A stretch of 64,000 bases of DNA from Candidatus Neomarinimicrobiota bacterium (GTDB lineage Bacteria; Fidelibacterota; Marinisomatia; Marinisomatales; TCS55), in the NCBI GenBank assembly GCA_018651745.1, contig JABIDL010000010.1:62001-126000 (forward strand). The letters run 5' to 3'. The notes under the pieces were generated by a model. The model was not told where the DNA came from. It saw only the letters and a program-made list of their open reading frames with translations, and did no database searches. Of the stretch, positions 18,033-27,742 are shown in pieces. A program made the position numbers and the translations under genes. Numbering within the stretch: the stretch's first letter is position 1; the number at the start of each line of letters is the position of its first letter.

Positions 18033-21000
18033 ATGAATATCAGAAGATTATTTTTTATATGCTTGGTAACAACAATTGCAATGGCGCAAAAAGGCACCAT
18101 TTCGGGATCTATAAACGATGCTAACAATGGCGATCCTTTATTAGGTGCAAATGTAATTATAAAAGAAACGTCACAGGGCGCATCTACAGATACCGACGGA
18201 CACTTTACAATCTCGAGGGTGAACCCGGGCAATTATACTTTAATTGTTACTTATATCGGTTATCAAACATTAAAAAATAAATTGGATCTGGGCGATGGAG
18301 AGACCATAAATGTTGAATTAACCCTTGAACCTGAAGCCATTCAGATGGAAACTTACGTCGTTACGGCATCAAGGAGACGAGAACGTGTTGAGGATGCTCC
18401 GGCAGCAATTTCGGTTATTTCCAAAAAAGAGATCCGACGAGAAAGCAATACAAATCTTGGCAGTTATTTAAAGGGAGTTAAAGGCATTGATTTCACCCAG
18501 TCCGGAATTGACAGTTACAATATGACTGCCAGAGGATTTAATTCTTCATTCAGCTCTCGACTACTGACCCTAACAGATGGCCGAATGGCCAATGTGCCCT
18601 CACTAAGACTTACGGCTTACAATGTTATTCCGGTATCCTTTGAAGATGTTGAACAAATTGAGGTTGTTTTAGGTCCTTCTTCTGCCCTTTATGGTCCAAA
18701 TGCACACAGTGGTGTGTTGAACATTGTTACTAGCTCTCCCATCAGAACCCAAGGAACGAGCATCAATATCCAAGGAGGTTGGATGGATCAAACAGATGCT
18801 GACTTATTAAAAAAGATCACCTTTAGAACCGCTCATAAGGTAGGCAATTTTGGCTTTAAAATTTCAGGCGTTGCTTTGGCTGGGAAAGATTGGGTTCATT
18901 TTAATGAGGACGAATGGGAAGGGCATGATCCTGTATTTATCGGCCGCCCAAATTTAAAACATGATCGCTTGGACAGAGGTGGAATTCCAGGCGAAAATGG
19001 AAACCAAATGTTTACTTATGAAATGATCAATGAAGTGGATGATGCTGATGAATCCTGGGTTGGTTTCCTTTGGGGAGACAAGATCGCTACTGCAGGTGGT
19101 GAAGCTGGTTCACCCTTAATTACTCAAGAGATGGTTGATAAAGCTGCATCTGATGCGTTTAATCGTTTTACCTTAGATAACAGAATAACGCTTTGGTTTG
19201 TCACAGCAGATAAAATTGGTAAAACCTATGCTGATGGTATCGATAATAATGGCGATGGAGCAATTGATGAAGGTATTGATTTAGGTATCGATGATGAATC
19301 TGAAGCCTGGTATGATGGTGTCGATAATGATGGAGATGGAGAAATAGACGAAGCAGATGAAATAGGTTCTTCTTGGCTTGATAGATTCGGTAGCTATTAT
19401 CAAGGAACTGATGCATCAACCCATAAATTTGGTTTTGGTGATTATAAATATGATTCTGAAGGCAACCTAATTTTTGACACAAATGATAACGGTCAATTTG
19501 GTGATAATTGGGGGTCAGATGGATTGGATAATGATGATGATTGGGGTCCCTTTAAAGATGACATGGGGAACACGTTTGATGTACCATACGAACCTTTCGT
19601 TGATCTAAATAATAATGGTCTATTTGATGCAGATGTAGGAGAAATTTGGGTAGATATTTTTGGAAATCAAGTTTTATTAGACTATGGATTAGATGGAATA
19701 CCCGGCACAGGAGATTATGGAGAAGGAAATGGAGTTTGGGACGGAGAATCGTTCGATGATCTTAACAATAATGATGAATGGGACGATTCGTTTGATAACA
19801 ATGACTTAGATGGAGATGGCTTGCCTAGCCAAGGGGAACTTGGAGTAGATGAATTTGATGAAATGGATTTTTCAGTCAATTATGGAGATTTACCGCAAAA
19901 ATATATGGATGCAAATGATGATGGTATCAATGATTATCCTACTTTTAACGTCAGGAATTATCGTTATGACATGCGCCTAGATTGGGAACCAAACTCTGAT
20001 TTAACCGTCAGCTTATCCCATGGATTCGCTTGGGCCAGAAACATTAACATTACGGGGATTGCGCGATACCTTGCTGATGGGTGGGTTTATCGTTATTACC
20101 AAGCAAGGATTCGATGGAAAAACTTTTTCCTACAAACTTACCTGAATTCCAGTTATTCTGGTGACCCCTCTCACCCGACTCGCAACTTGGCTACAGGATC
20201 TCTTATTTATGATCGCTCAAAAAAATTCAGTGCACAGTTACAACATGTTAATGAGTGGAAAGATGGAAATATTCGATTTGTATGGGGATTGGATTATTTT
20301 CTTACCTTGCCAGATACACGAGGCACTATTCTTTCCGATAAAAATTATACTGATAATCGCGACAACAACGGTACTGGAGAATCTGGTTCACCCTATATTT
20401 TCCACGATATTAATGATAATACATGGTATGAAGATGGCGAAGCCTTTTCGAAATGGGCGACTGATAACGGGACTGCAACAGGTGCATTATTAGATTCAAC
20501 GGATGCTGTTCTTGGGGCGATTGCAGATGGACTTGACAATGACGGTGACAGCGACGATTTTACAGATTTAAATTCCAATGGTATTCCTGATTTTTTGGAC
20601 TCAGATGGAAGTGGCGAATTTGAATTTGGTGAAACAGTAGAACCCGGAGTGCGCTGGTTGGGCGGACAAAGATTTATTGTTTATGCAGATGGACTTGACA
20701 ATGACGGTGACGGTTTAATTGACGAGAATATTGATGAAGGCATCGATGAGGCGGCTGAGGATAATCGTTATACTGTCAACGAAATAGGTGCATATTACCA
20801 GGTAAATTGGAAGTTTAGTAAAAAATGGGAATTTATCCAGGCCACTCGGTTCGATGTACATGACCGACTATCAGATATGATTGAGTTCAATAACCAGGGT
20901 GAAGGAATGGGCTACAATCCTCTTGATTGGAAATTTGATTTTAGTAAAACTGACGGACTGCAAGTTTCGCCAAAAATTGGTCTTGTTTATCGTCCAATGG

Positions 21001-22052
21001 AAAATCAGAATTTTAGATTAACATGGGCTACTGCATTTAATACACCCTCAAATCAAGCATTATTCTTAGATATTTATGTAACGCGTGTTTCGATTTTTAA
21101 AGTGTATGCACGAGGTGCTGATGGCGGTTACAACTTTCCTAGAGATTCCCAAGGCAATCCCTACTATTATGATATTGATCGCTTTACTTATTTACCAATT
21201 GATACGAGCAATAGTATCCTCTTTTATCCTTCTACCGATCCTAGAATTGATGGGTTTTATGGTCAAACCCTAATTGATCTACCGGAGATTGAACCGGAAA
21301 CGGTTAGGTCTTGGGAATTTGGTTATAAAGGAAGACTGAACAATAGATTGTTCGGAACTCTAGATATATATACAAGTCATTTTAGCAGTTTTGTCAGTCC
21401 GGTCACATTTATTACTCCCATTGTAATAGAAAAATCTATATTGGAAAGAGATTACGACGGTGATGGTCTTAATAATACAATTGACGAATTAGAAAAGAAT
21501 AATATAATCGACCAGGATGATTATGATGAGTCTTTCAATCATTGGCGGGGTGGGATTCAAGGGATTACAGCTATGGACACCACTCCCGGGTTTACGCCAC
21601 CCGTTGTTGTGGGTTACTTGAATTATGGCGAAGTTGACATGTGGGGCTTGGACGCGAGTTTAGTTTATTTTATTAATCCAAGGCTAAACTTAGATCTTAC
21701 ATATTCCTTTTTGGGTATGACAGAATTCTTTAATCCAATCACGAAGGGGAAAGACCCTATAAACGCACCGCGTAATAAAGCGGGGATGAAACTTCAATAC
21801 AATCTACAGAAATGGCCCATTACCACATCATTAAATGCTAGATACGTGGACGGATTTAAATGGTCATCCGGTATTTATTTTGGTGATATAAAACCTTATA
21901 CCATTTTTGATTTACATATTGGTTACAAAATAAATAATTATGCGACTGCCAATCTCTCAATTTCAAATCTGTTGGATAATAAACATACAGAAATTATTGG
22001 CGGTCCATCCTTAGGGCGAGTGATCGTTCTTAGATTACAAAATAGTTTTTAA
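18033..22052 (+). CDS. Large TonB-dependent receptor with acidic Ca-binding-like repeats
   Basis: 1339 residues, much longer than usual receptors (700-1000). A signal peptide (to about 18) is followed by a CarboxypepD_reg-like domain (GTISGSINDANNGDPLLGANV), a plug (DAPAAISVISKKEIRRE, RGFNSSFSSRLLTLTDGR, VEQIEVVLGPSSALYG) and a barrel ending LRLQNSF with terminal Phe. Loops of the barrel (about 390-630, 770-910 and near 1140) contain many DxDxDG-type motifs, such as DGVDNDGDGEIDE, DLDGDGLPS and DGLDNDGDGLIDE. The protein should import a large ligand across the outer membrane using TonB energy; the acidic loops probably bind calcium. Ligand unknown. Confidence 0.9.
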   Translation: MNIRRLFFICLVTTIAMAQKGTISGSINDANNGDPLLGANVIIKETSQGASTDTDGHFTISRVNPGNYTLIVTYIGYQTLKNKLDLGDGETINVELTLEPEAIQMETYVVTASRRRERVEDAPAAISVISKKEIRRESNTNLGSYLKGVKGIDFTQSGIDSYNMTARGFNSSFSSRLLTLTDGRMANVPSLRLTAYNVIPVSFEDVEQIEVVLGPSSALYGPNAHSGVLNIVTSSPIRTQGTSINIQGGWMDQTDADLLKKITFRTAHKVGNFGFKISGVALAGKDWVHFNEDEWEGHDPVFIGRPNLKHDRLDRGGIPGENGNQMFTYEMINEVDDADESWVGFLWGDKIATAGGEAGSPLITQEMVDKAASDAFNRFTLDNRITLWFVTADKIGKTYADGIDNNGDGAIDEGIDLGIDDESEAWYDGVDNDGDGEIDEADEIGSSWLDRFGSYYQGTDASTHKFGFGDYKYDSEGNLIFDTNDNGQFGDNWGSDGLDNDDDWGPFKDDMGNTFDVPYEPFVDLNNNGLFDADVGEIWVDIFGNQVLLDYGLDGIPGTGDYGEGNGVWDGESFDDLNNNDEWDDSFDNNDLDGDGLPSQGELGVDEFDEMDFSVNYGDLPQKYMDANDDGINDYPTFNVRNYRYDMRLDWEPNSDLTVSLSHGFAWARNINITGIARYLADGWVYRYYQARIRWKNFFLQTYLNSSYSGDPSHPTRNLATGSLIYDRSKKFSAQLQHVNEWKDGNIRFVWGLDYFLTLPDTRGTILSDKNYTDNRDNNGTGESGSPYIFHDINDNTWYEDGEAFSKWATDNGTATGALLDSTDAVLGAIADGLDNDGDSDDFTDLNSNGIPDFLDSDGSGEFEFGETVEPGVRWLGGQRFIVYADGLDNDGDGLIDENIDEGIDEAAEDNRYTVNEIGAYYQVNWKFSKKWEFIQATRFDVHDRLSDMIEFNNQGEGMGYNPLDWKFDFSKTDGLQVSPKIGLVYRPMENQNFRLTWATAFNTPSNQALFLDIYVTRVSIFKVYARGADGGYNFPRDSQGNPYYYDIDRFTYLPIDTSNSILFYPSTDPRIDGFYGQTLIDLPEIEPETVRSWEFGYKGRLNNRLFGTLDIYTSHFSSFVSPVTFITPIVIEKSILERDYDGDGLNNTIDELEKNNIIDQDDYDESFNHWRGGIQGITAMDTTPGFTPPVVVGYLNYGEVDMWGLDASLVYFINPRLNLDLTYSFLGMTEFFNPITKGKDPINAPRNKAGMKLQYNLQKWPITTSLNARYVDGFKWSSGIYFGDIKPYTIFDLHIGYKINNYATANLSISNLLDNKHTEIIGGPSLGRVIVLRLQNSF
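20522..20711 (+). repeat. 28-base exact direct repeat inside the TonB receptor gene
   Basis: The same 28 bases occur at 20522-20549 and 20684-20711, encoding the ADGLDNDGD part of two acidic repeats. Identity at the DNA level, not only the protein level, suggests recent duplication of the repeat unit. Confidence 0.85.
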
Positions 22053-22056
22053 AATA

Positions 22057-22082
22057 AAAATCCCCACTTCCGCGGGGATTTT
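22057..22082. terminator. Bidirectional terminator between convergent genes
   Basis: AAAATCCCC (22057-22065) pairs perfectly with GGGGATTTT (22074-22082) around an eight-base loop. A-run and T-run flanks allow use from both sides. It ends the TonB receptor gene on the plus strand and the DUF3467 gene on the minus strand. Confidence 0.85.
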
Positions 22083-22092
22083 AAGTGAAATA

Positions 22093-22416
22093 TTAATTTG
22101 GTAGAGATTCTTTGGGCGGTTTTACACCGAAATCCGAAAATCCATCCTGACCTGGTGATTTGATTCCACCATATTTCTTTTCAAATTTCTGAAGGTTGTC
22201 TTGAAGGGCTAACAAAAATGCTTTTGCATGCGGCGGAGCCATTACAATTCTTGAGTGTACTTTGGCCTTCGCAACACCCGGCAACAGTCGTGTAAAATCC
22301 ATAACTAATTCTGCCGGTGAATGCGTCACAACGACAAAATTTGAATATTCCCCTCCACTGACTTTATCGTCTAATTCGATATTGATTTGCTGAATATTTT
22401 TTTTCTTATCAGTCAC
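22093..22416 (-). CDS. DUF3467 family protein
   Basis: 107 residues. The pattern QINIELDDKVSGGEYSNFVVVTHSPAELVMDFTRLLPG, then AKVHSRIVMAPPHAKAFLLALQDNL, is characteristic of DUF3467, a widespread small family of unknown function. No signal peptide or membrane span. It lies 13 bases after the zinc-ribbon gene on the same strand, suggesting a two-gene unit, and ends at a bidirectional terminator. Confidence 0.85.
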   Translation of the reverse strand: MTDKKKNIQQINIELDDKVSGGEYSNFVVVTHSPAELVMDFTRLLPGVAKAKVHSRIVMAPPHAKAFLLALQDNLQKFEKKYGGIKSPGQDGFSDFGVKPPKESLPN

Positions 22417-22429
22417 GAGTTATTCCCCT

Positions 22430-22834
22430 CTATTTACTATTCTTAAAATCACGGCTATTGAATTCTTCCCAATCTTCCTCAATTCCCTTGAATTCTTCAT
22501 AATCAATAGCTTTATCTTCCTTCTCCTGTTCGCGGCTTTTCTGCTGAACGACTTCATTTTCAAAAAGGCTGAAAGTATCCTTCCTCTTTTCAAATTCTGC
22601 CGGATCCACATCCTCTTCATCATCAGGTTCAAGTCGCTCAATATCTTCACTATAAACATTTGCATCAAAGAAATCAAGATCTTCAACAATTCCGTTTGTC
22701 ATTAAATATTCGAGAAAATCGAGAAACTTACGATCACGCAGATCTACCTTGCATGATTTGCAACTCAAAGATTCCTTCAAAGAAACCTCTTCGAGAGTCT
22801 TTTCACAAACGGGGCAAATAATTCCTTCTAACAT
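22430..22834 (-). CDS. Acidic protein with N-terminal zinc ribbon
   Basis: 134 residues. The N-terminus has two Cys pairs, CPVCEK and CKSCKV, spaced 16 residues apart, a plausible zinc ribbon. The rest is highly charged and acidic (EPDDEEDVDPAEFEKRKD, then EEFKGIEEDWEEF), probably partly disordered. I do not recognise a named family. A frame on the same strand (22420-22689) overlaps it, but lacks motifs and ends inside the next spacer; the zinc-ribbon frame is preferred. Located just upstream of the DUF3467 gene. Confidence 0.75.
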   Translation of the reverse strand: MLEGIICPVCEKTLEEVSLKESLSCKSCKVDLRDRKFLDFLEYLMTNGIVEDLDFFDANVYSEDIERLEPDDEEDVDPAEFEKRKDTFSLFENEVVQQKSREQEKEDKAIDYEEFKGIEEDWEEFNSRDFKNSK

Positions 22835-22915
22835 TCCTTTATCATCCTAAATTTCGACGAGAATATAATCGGGAGCATAGGTCGCGTCAACAGGTTTATT
22901 TAAGTTTTTTTCAGT

Positions 22916-23485
22916 TTATAATCCTAATAATTTTTGAATACGTAAATATCCCATTTCAATAAAACCTTCTTTGTCTCGTTCAATAAATACATTAAAAAAC
23001 GATTCTTTTTCTTCTGATTGAAATCCAATCCTCAAATGAGCGTTTGATGCACAAACCAATTGCGCCGTTACGGGGTGAAAATCCGGATTTAAATCTACTG
23101 CAGCATCAAATTTCCTGGATAAAATCCGGTTCAAAGCTGAAGATTTCAATATTCCGAATCGATTAATGTCAGTATTTGAATATCCTCGAAAATCATCCAC
23201 TAAATCAATCCCAATGTTATTCCTATTAACTTCATCTCCAACAATGCGAAGTGTTATATGCCCCGTTTTTCCGATGGAATCTTTTAACGCATTGATGAAG
23301 GCCAACGCAACCCGACGCTGATCTACCGGTTCCGGAATGGCAATTAACAAAGATGAAATTCCTGGATCATTCTGAGTGATTGTGAGCTTTTTTGATAACC
23401 GACTTCGATGTCGTTTCGCATTGTGGAATCGAAGTGCTATCCGTGTTTTAAGAGGCAATTTCATCCTCGAATATACCTTTCTCAT
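22916..23485 (-). CDS. Short GT9/DUF6913-like protein
   Basis: 189 residues. A basic N-terminus (KTRIALRFHNAKRHRSRLSKK) is followed by a Rossmann-like stretch: ISSLLIAIPEPVDQRRVALAFINAL, then FDAAVDLNPDFHPVTAQLVCASNAHLRIGF. The second part resembles the middle of heptosyltransferase-type (GT9) enzymes and of the Bacteroidetes DUF6913 family, but the C-terminal nucleotide-sugar binding half of GT9 is absent. Catalytic activity is therefore doubtful. Function unknown; it is divergent from the DnaJ-domain gene. Confidence 0.65.
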   Translation of the reverse strand: MRKVYSRMKLPLKTRIALRFHNAKRHRSRLSKKLTITQNDPGISSLLIAIPEPVDQRRVALAFINALKDSIGKTGHITLRIVGDEVNRNNIGIDLVDDFRGYSNTDINRFGILKSSALNRILSRKFDAAVDLNPDFHPVTAQLVCASNAHLRIGFQSEEKESFFNVFIERDKEGFIEMGYLRIQKLLGL

Positions 23486-23569
23486 AAAAAGTAACCTGTG
23501 TACTTTTACTGAATTATGGTCAAATTGATGATAAGAAAATAACGTTTTTATTTAATCAAGGCATACAAA

Positions 23570-24304
23570 ATGAGAATTAGCAAAAAACTACTCTGGGGCG
23601 GATTTGGCTGGGCGCTTGGCGGCCCACTTGGCGGCATTATTGGTTATACACTTGCATCTATGTCGGATAACAAGTCCTATAGATCTTATTCTTACCAATC
23701 GGGAAGCCGAATGCCAAACACAAAACCCGGTGACTTTATTTTATCTTTACTTGTTTTGCTCGCTGCAGTGTTAAAGGCCGACAAAAAACTGTTAAAATCA
23801 GAACTGGATTACGTAAAAAAATTCCTCACAAATCAATTTTCATCTCAGCAAGTTCAAGAATTTATGACGTTATTCAAGGAAATTTTGGAACAGGATTATC
23901 CTCTCAGGGATGTCTGCCGGCAAATCCAAAGATCCATGGACCATCCGAGCCGATTAGAATTAATCCATGTATTATTCGGTCTTTCAAAAGCGGATGGACA
24001 AATTCATCCTTTAGAAATTGAGGTTATTAATAAAATATCCAATTATCTAAATATAAATGAAAAGGATTACGCATCGATCAAAGCAATGTTTATCGGAGAT
24101 GTAAATGGCTCTTACACCGTTCTTGAAATCCATCCAAAAGTAACAGACAAAGATGTGAAAATAGCCTATCGAAAAATGGCAACAAAATATCATCCCGATA
24201 AAGTTGCTCATCTGGGAGAAGAATTAAAACTTCTTGCCGATAAAAAATTCAAATCAGTAAATAAAGCCTACCAAACGATTAAAAAAGAACGTGGAATTAA
24301 CTGA
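23570..24304 (+). CDS. TerB-like plus DnaJ domain protein (DjlA-like)
   Basis: 244 residues. A glycine-rich hydrophobic N-terminus ([20 protein letters not shown]) may insert in the membrane. Residues about 55-175 form a TerB-like helical domain ([42 protein letters not shown]). The C-terminal 65 residues are a J domain with [20 protein letters not shown] and the HPD motif in [12 protein letters not shown] domains stimulate Hsp70 (DnaK), so this is likely a membrane-associated co-chaperone. It overlaps the next gene by one base. Confidence 0.88.
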   Translation: MRISKKLLWGGFGWALGGPLGGIIGYTLASMSDNKSYRSYSYQSGSRMPNTKPGDFILSLLVLLAAVLKADKKLLKSELDYVKKFLTNQFSSQQVQEFMTLFKEILEQDYPLRDVCRQIQRSMDHPSRLELIHVLFGLSKADGQIHPLEIEVINKISNYLNINEKDYASIKAMFIGDVNGSYTVLEIHPKVTDKDVKIAYRKMATKYHPDKVAHLGEELKLLADKKFKSVNKAYQTIKKERGIN

Positions 24305-25791
24305 TGCCTGAAAAGTCGGGGCAATTCCCCTTTACCCGCGGCCTCTATCCGAATATGTATAAAGACCGCCTCTGGACCATGCGTCAATATGCCGGATTTA
24401 CGTCTGCGGAAGAATCTAATCGACGGTATCGTTTTTTATTAGAGCAAGGTGTTACAGGTTTATCGGTTGCTTTTGATCTGCCCACACAAATAGGGTTTGA
24501 CTCAGACCATAGCATGGCCACAGGCGAAGTCGGCCGGGTTGGCGTTCCCATTTCCACGATTGAAGATATGGAAATCCTGCTAAAAAATATACCATTAGAC
24601 CAAGTTTCAACATCCATGACCATTAATGCAACCGCTCCAATTCTATTAGCCTTTTATATTGTAGCCGCAGAAAACAAAGGCATCAACAAAGCAAAACTTC
24701 GCGGCACTATCCAAAATGACATCCTGAAAGAATATATCGCTCGTGGAACCTATATTTATCCACCGGATGTTTCTATGAGGCTGGTGACAGATATTTTTGA
24801 TTATTGTTCTAATCACCTGCCAAATTGGAATTCTATTTCTATTTCCGGGTACCATATTCGGGAAGCCGGGTCCACCGCGGCGCAGGAATTGGCCTTTACC
24901 TTTGCTAATGGAATCGCATATGTCCAGGCTGCTATTAATTGCGGATTGGATGTAAACACCTTTGGAAAACGCCTATCTTTCTTTTTTAATGCTCATAACG
25001 ATTTCTTAACTGAGATAGCAAAATTTCGCGCGGCACGGAAACTCTGGGCCACCATCATGAAGGAACGTTTCCATACAACAAATGAAAAAGCTATGATGTG
25101 CCGGTTTCACACCCAAACCGGTGGCTCTACCCTCTCGGCACAACAAATTGATAACAATGTTGTGCGTACTACCATTCAAGCGCTTTCTGCTGTATTGGGC
25201 GGAACACAATCACTGCATACTAACTCGCGAGATGAGGCGTTGTCTTTACCAACTGATGAATCGGCAAAATTGGCGCTCAGAACACAACAAATAATCGCTC
25301 ATGAATCCGGAGTTACACAATTTGCAGATCCACTTGGCGGAAGTGAAATAATTGAAAAACTTACTGTAACTCTTGAAAAAGAAGCACTATCGATCATAAC
25401 AGAAATTGATGAAATGGGCGGAGCGCTTTCTGCGATTGAATCCGGATGGGTGCAAAATGAAATTGCCCGAAGCGCATATGAATATCAGAAAAATGTAGAT
25501 TCAAAAAAACAAGTGATTGTTGGAGTGAATAAATTTATGGACGACACGGAACCTGATTTCGAATTGCTTGAAATCAGCAGTAAGGCTGAAGAAAAACAAA
25601 TTACTCGGCTTATTGCATTCAGAAGTTCTAGAGATTCTTCAGAATGCTCCAATGCTTTGGCTAAACTCCGATCACACGCAAAAGGTACTGATAATCTCAT
25701 CCCCTCAATTATTGAATGCGTACGAAAAAAATGCACATTGGGAGAAATCTCTGATACATTAAGAGAAATATTCGGCGAACATCAAATATAA
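24304..25791 (+). CDS. Methylmalonyl-CoA mutase family, large (catalytic) subunit without B12 domain
   Basis: 495 residues. TIM-barrel motifs are [103 protein letters not shown] and [12 protein letters not shown]. It ends at the natural large-subunit terminus ([17 protein letters not shown]), so the cobalamin domain must be a separate protein not in this window. The N-terminal extension seen in many homologues is short. [10 protein letters not shown] (rather than RPWTIRQYAG of classical enzymes) leaves open another acyl-CoA mutase activity. The family rearranges acyl-CoA carbon skeletons. Confidence 0.87.
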   Translation: MPEKSGQFPFTRGLYPNMYKDRLWTMRQYAGFTSAEESNRRYRFLLEQGVTGLSVAFDLPTQIGFDSDHSMATGEVGRVGVPISTIEDMEILLKNIPLDQVSTSMTINATAPILLAFYIVAAENKGINKAKLRGTIQNDILKEYIARGTYIYPPDVSMRLVTDIFDYCSNHLPNWNSISISGYHIREAGSTAAQELAFTFANGIAYVQAAINCGLDVNTFGKRLSFFFNAHNDFLTEIAKFRAARKLWATIMKERFHTTNEKAMMCRFHTQTGGSTLSAQQIDNNVVRTTIQALSAVLGGTQSLHTNSRDEALSLPTDESAKLALRTQQIIAHESGVTQFADPLGGSEIIEKLTVTLEKEALSIITEIDEMGGALSAIESGWVQNEIARSAYEYQKNVDSKKQVIVGVNKFMDDTEPDFELLEISSKAEEKQITRLIAFRSSRDSSECSNALAKLRSHAKGTDNLIPSIIECVRKKCTLGEISDTLREIFGEHQI

Positions 25792-25793
25792 CT

Positions 25794-26558
25794 GTGGCTT
25801 TTTCCCAACTCGTTCAAGCCAATCTTTCTACCCAAGTTATCGGAAGGAAAATTGAATATTATCAAATTCTAAAATCCACCAATTCCGAAGCATGGAATTT
25901 AATATATGCCGGCGCTCAACATGGAATCGTGGTGATTACCGATCATCAGACCAGGGGAAAAGGAAGAGGAAAAAACTCGTGGGTTTCAAGCCCGAATAAC
26001 AGTTTGACATTTTCCGTAGTCCTAAAGCCAAATGAAATACCATATTCTTCGCTATTTTCACTTTCTGCGGGGATTGCAATTGCAAAAACGTTACAGTTTT
26101 TTGGAATACAGTCGAATCTCAAATGGCCCAATGATATTTTGATCCATCAAAAAAAAGTAAGTGGAATTTTATGCGAAACAAAATTCCGAGCGTCAAACCC
26201 ATCCGCTTTGGTAATCGGCATTGGATTAAATGTGAATGAAAAAGTTGAAGATTTGCAAACAGAATTATCCGAATCTTCAACATCCATGTCCATAGAATCC
26301 GGTATGATCTTTCAGCGCGAACGGGTAATGGCAGAAAGTCTTAATTTTCTTGAGGAATATCTTTTTAAGTCTGATGAAGAAATTATTAAAGAATGGGCCC
26401 AATTTTGTGGACATATTGGGAAAAACATTTCCTTTAGAGATGGTAAAGAAAAAATGCGCGGAAAATTTATCGGCCTGACTAATTCCGGGGCGGCAGTTGT
26501 CAATATAAATGGTACAGAAACAGAATTCTCTTCTCCAATTATTACGATCGAGAATTAA
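25794..26558 (+). CDS. birA: BirA-type biotin-[acetyl-CoA carboxylase] ligase
   Basis: 254 residues, starting at GTG 25794 two bases after the mutase stop. Ligase motifs are YYQILKSTNSEAWN, TDHQTRGKGRGKNSWVS (biotinyl-AMP loop), LKWPNDILIHQKKVSGILCET and VIGIGLNVNE, followed by the small C-terminal domain. There is no N-terminal helix-turn-helix, so it is a monofunctional ligase and not a repressor. It biotinylates the carrier protein needed by acetyl-CoA or propionyl-CoA carboxylase, which links it to the carboxyltransferase at 8687 and the mutase next door. Confidence 0.92.
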   Translation: MAFSQLVQANLSTQVIGRKIEYYQILKSTNSEAWNLIYAGAQHGIVVITDHQTRGKGRGKNSWVSSPNNSLTFSVVLKPNEIPYSSLFSLSAGIAIAKTLQFFGIQSNLKWPNDILIHQKKVSGILCETKFRASNPSALVIGIGLNVNEKVEDLQTELSESSTSMSIESGMIFQRERVMAESLNFLEEYLFKSDEEIIKEWAQFCGHIGKNISFRDGKEKMRGKFIGLTNSGAAVVNINGTETEFSSPIITIEN

Positions 26559-26571
26559 GAATAATTTGTGA

Positions 26572-27738
26572 TTAGTACCGGTGGTAGGGCGACACCTTTA
26601 TTTCAACTTCGAACTCCGGAAATTTACTTTTAACAGAATCTCGGATTTCATTTTCGCATGTTATAAAGTTAGTATGAGTAATGTTAGAAGTGAGATTCAT
26701 TCCAAAAAGAATAACTTGGTGTTCGGGTGTATCTACAACTCGAATATCATGAACATTGGTGATCTGATCATTAGATTCACAATAGTGATTCAAATGATCC
26801 CTTAATTCATTAACAATTGGATGTTGAGGATGAATTGGATCCATATGAACTGTAGGTTCTACGTTTAGGTTTTTCTTAACGACATCCTCAACTTTTTCCG
26901 AAATATCATGTGCTTGAGCCGGAGGTTCATCGGCATCAATTTCAATGTGCATACTAATAAATTTTTCACGGCCGTAACTGTGAACCGTAATATCATGAAT
27001 ACCTAATACTCCATCCACTTGGACAACCATTTCCCTAATGGTTTCCAATTCGTCCTCTGTAGGAGGTTTGCCAAGCAAGTCGTCCACAGCATCTCTTGCA
27101 ATATGAAATCCGGTCCAAAGAATAAATGCTGCAACACCCAGTCCGGCCCAGCCATCAAAAGACAGATAACCCATTTTACTTGCGATTAAAGCAAATACCA
27201 CAATCAAAGAAGATAGTGCATCAGAACGATGGTGCCACGCATCTGCATGAAGCGTTCCGGAAGCAATTTTTTTCGATAAAAATTCTCCATAGCGTGCAGT
27301 GATCTCCTTAATGATTACCGTAAAACTTATCATGTAAATCATCCACCATTCCGGATTGATAGGTGTCGGAACCATGATTCTTTCAAATGATGCTTGAACA
27401 AATTCAATCCCTGCAACACCCAAGAAAACCGCAATAATGAGCGTAGCTATATACTCTGCCCTTCCATAGCCATAAGGATGGGTTGGGTCCGGCGGTTTCT
27501 TGGATTCATGAAATCCCCAAATGACTACAAGCGAACCGATGACATCTGCCAGAGTATGGAATGCGTCGGCAATGACACTGATCGCGCCAGCCATTACACC
27601 GATCATTAATTTGAGCACAAAAAGAATGGTATTGATTAAGACTGAAATCCAGCCTTGAAAAACACCGATATTTATCCTGTAAACACCTGCGGGTTCTTTT
27701 CCCTTGGGCACCCAATATTGTGTGAAGCGTTCAAACAT
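26572..27738 (-). CDS. Cation diffusion facilitator family transporter
   Basis: 388 residues. About five to six membrane segments occupy residues 20-215, with metal-site motifs DAFHTLADVIGS and DAWHHRSDALSS. A cytoplasmic domain follows (VLGIHDITVHSYGREKFISMHIEID), and the protein has an additional C-terminal stretch with a second ferredoxin-like unit (TNVHDIRVVDTPEHQVILFGMNL). Such proteins export Zn, Fe or Mn in exchange for protons. The metal cannot be fixed from sequence. The longer C-terminus is a variation on the usual 300-residue form. Confidence 0.9.
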   Translation of the reverse strand: MFERFTQYWVPKGKEPAGVYRINIGVFQGWISVLINTILFVLKLMIGVMAGAISVIADAFHTLADVIGSLVVIWGFHESKKPPDPTHPYGYGRAEYIATLIIAVFLGVAGIEFVQASFERIMVPTPINPEWWMIYMISFTVIIKEITARYGEFLSKKIASGTLHADAWHHRSDALSSLIVVFALIASKMGYLSFDGWAGLGVAAFILWTGFHIARDAVDDLLGKPPTEDELETIREMVVQVDGVLGIHDITVHSYGREKFISMHIEIDADEPPAQAHDISEKVEDVVKKNLNVEPTVHMDPIHPQHPIVNELRDHLNHYCESNDQITNVHDIRVVDTPEHQVILFGMNLTSNITHTNFITCENEIRDSVKSKFPEFEVEIKVSPYHRY

Positions 27739-27742
27739 GTTT

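Noticed and set aside
19201-19482. Minus-strand His/Gln-rich frame
   Set aside because: Antisense of the acidic calcium-type repeats of the TonB receptor; low-complexity artefact.
19240-20760. Possible CRISPR or tandem-repeat array
   Set aside because: Repeats are in frame, irregularly spaced and encode acidic Ca-type motifs; no constant repeat-spacer structure.
22420-22689. Alternative minus-strand frame overlapping the zinc-ribbon gene
   Set aside because: Basic, low-complexity product without motifs; the overlapping frame has a clear zinc ribbon and a better start.
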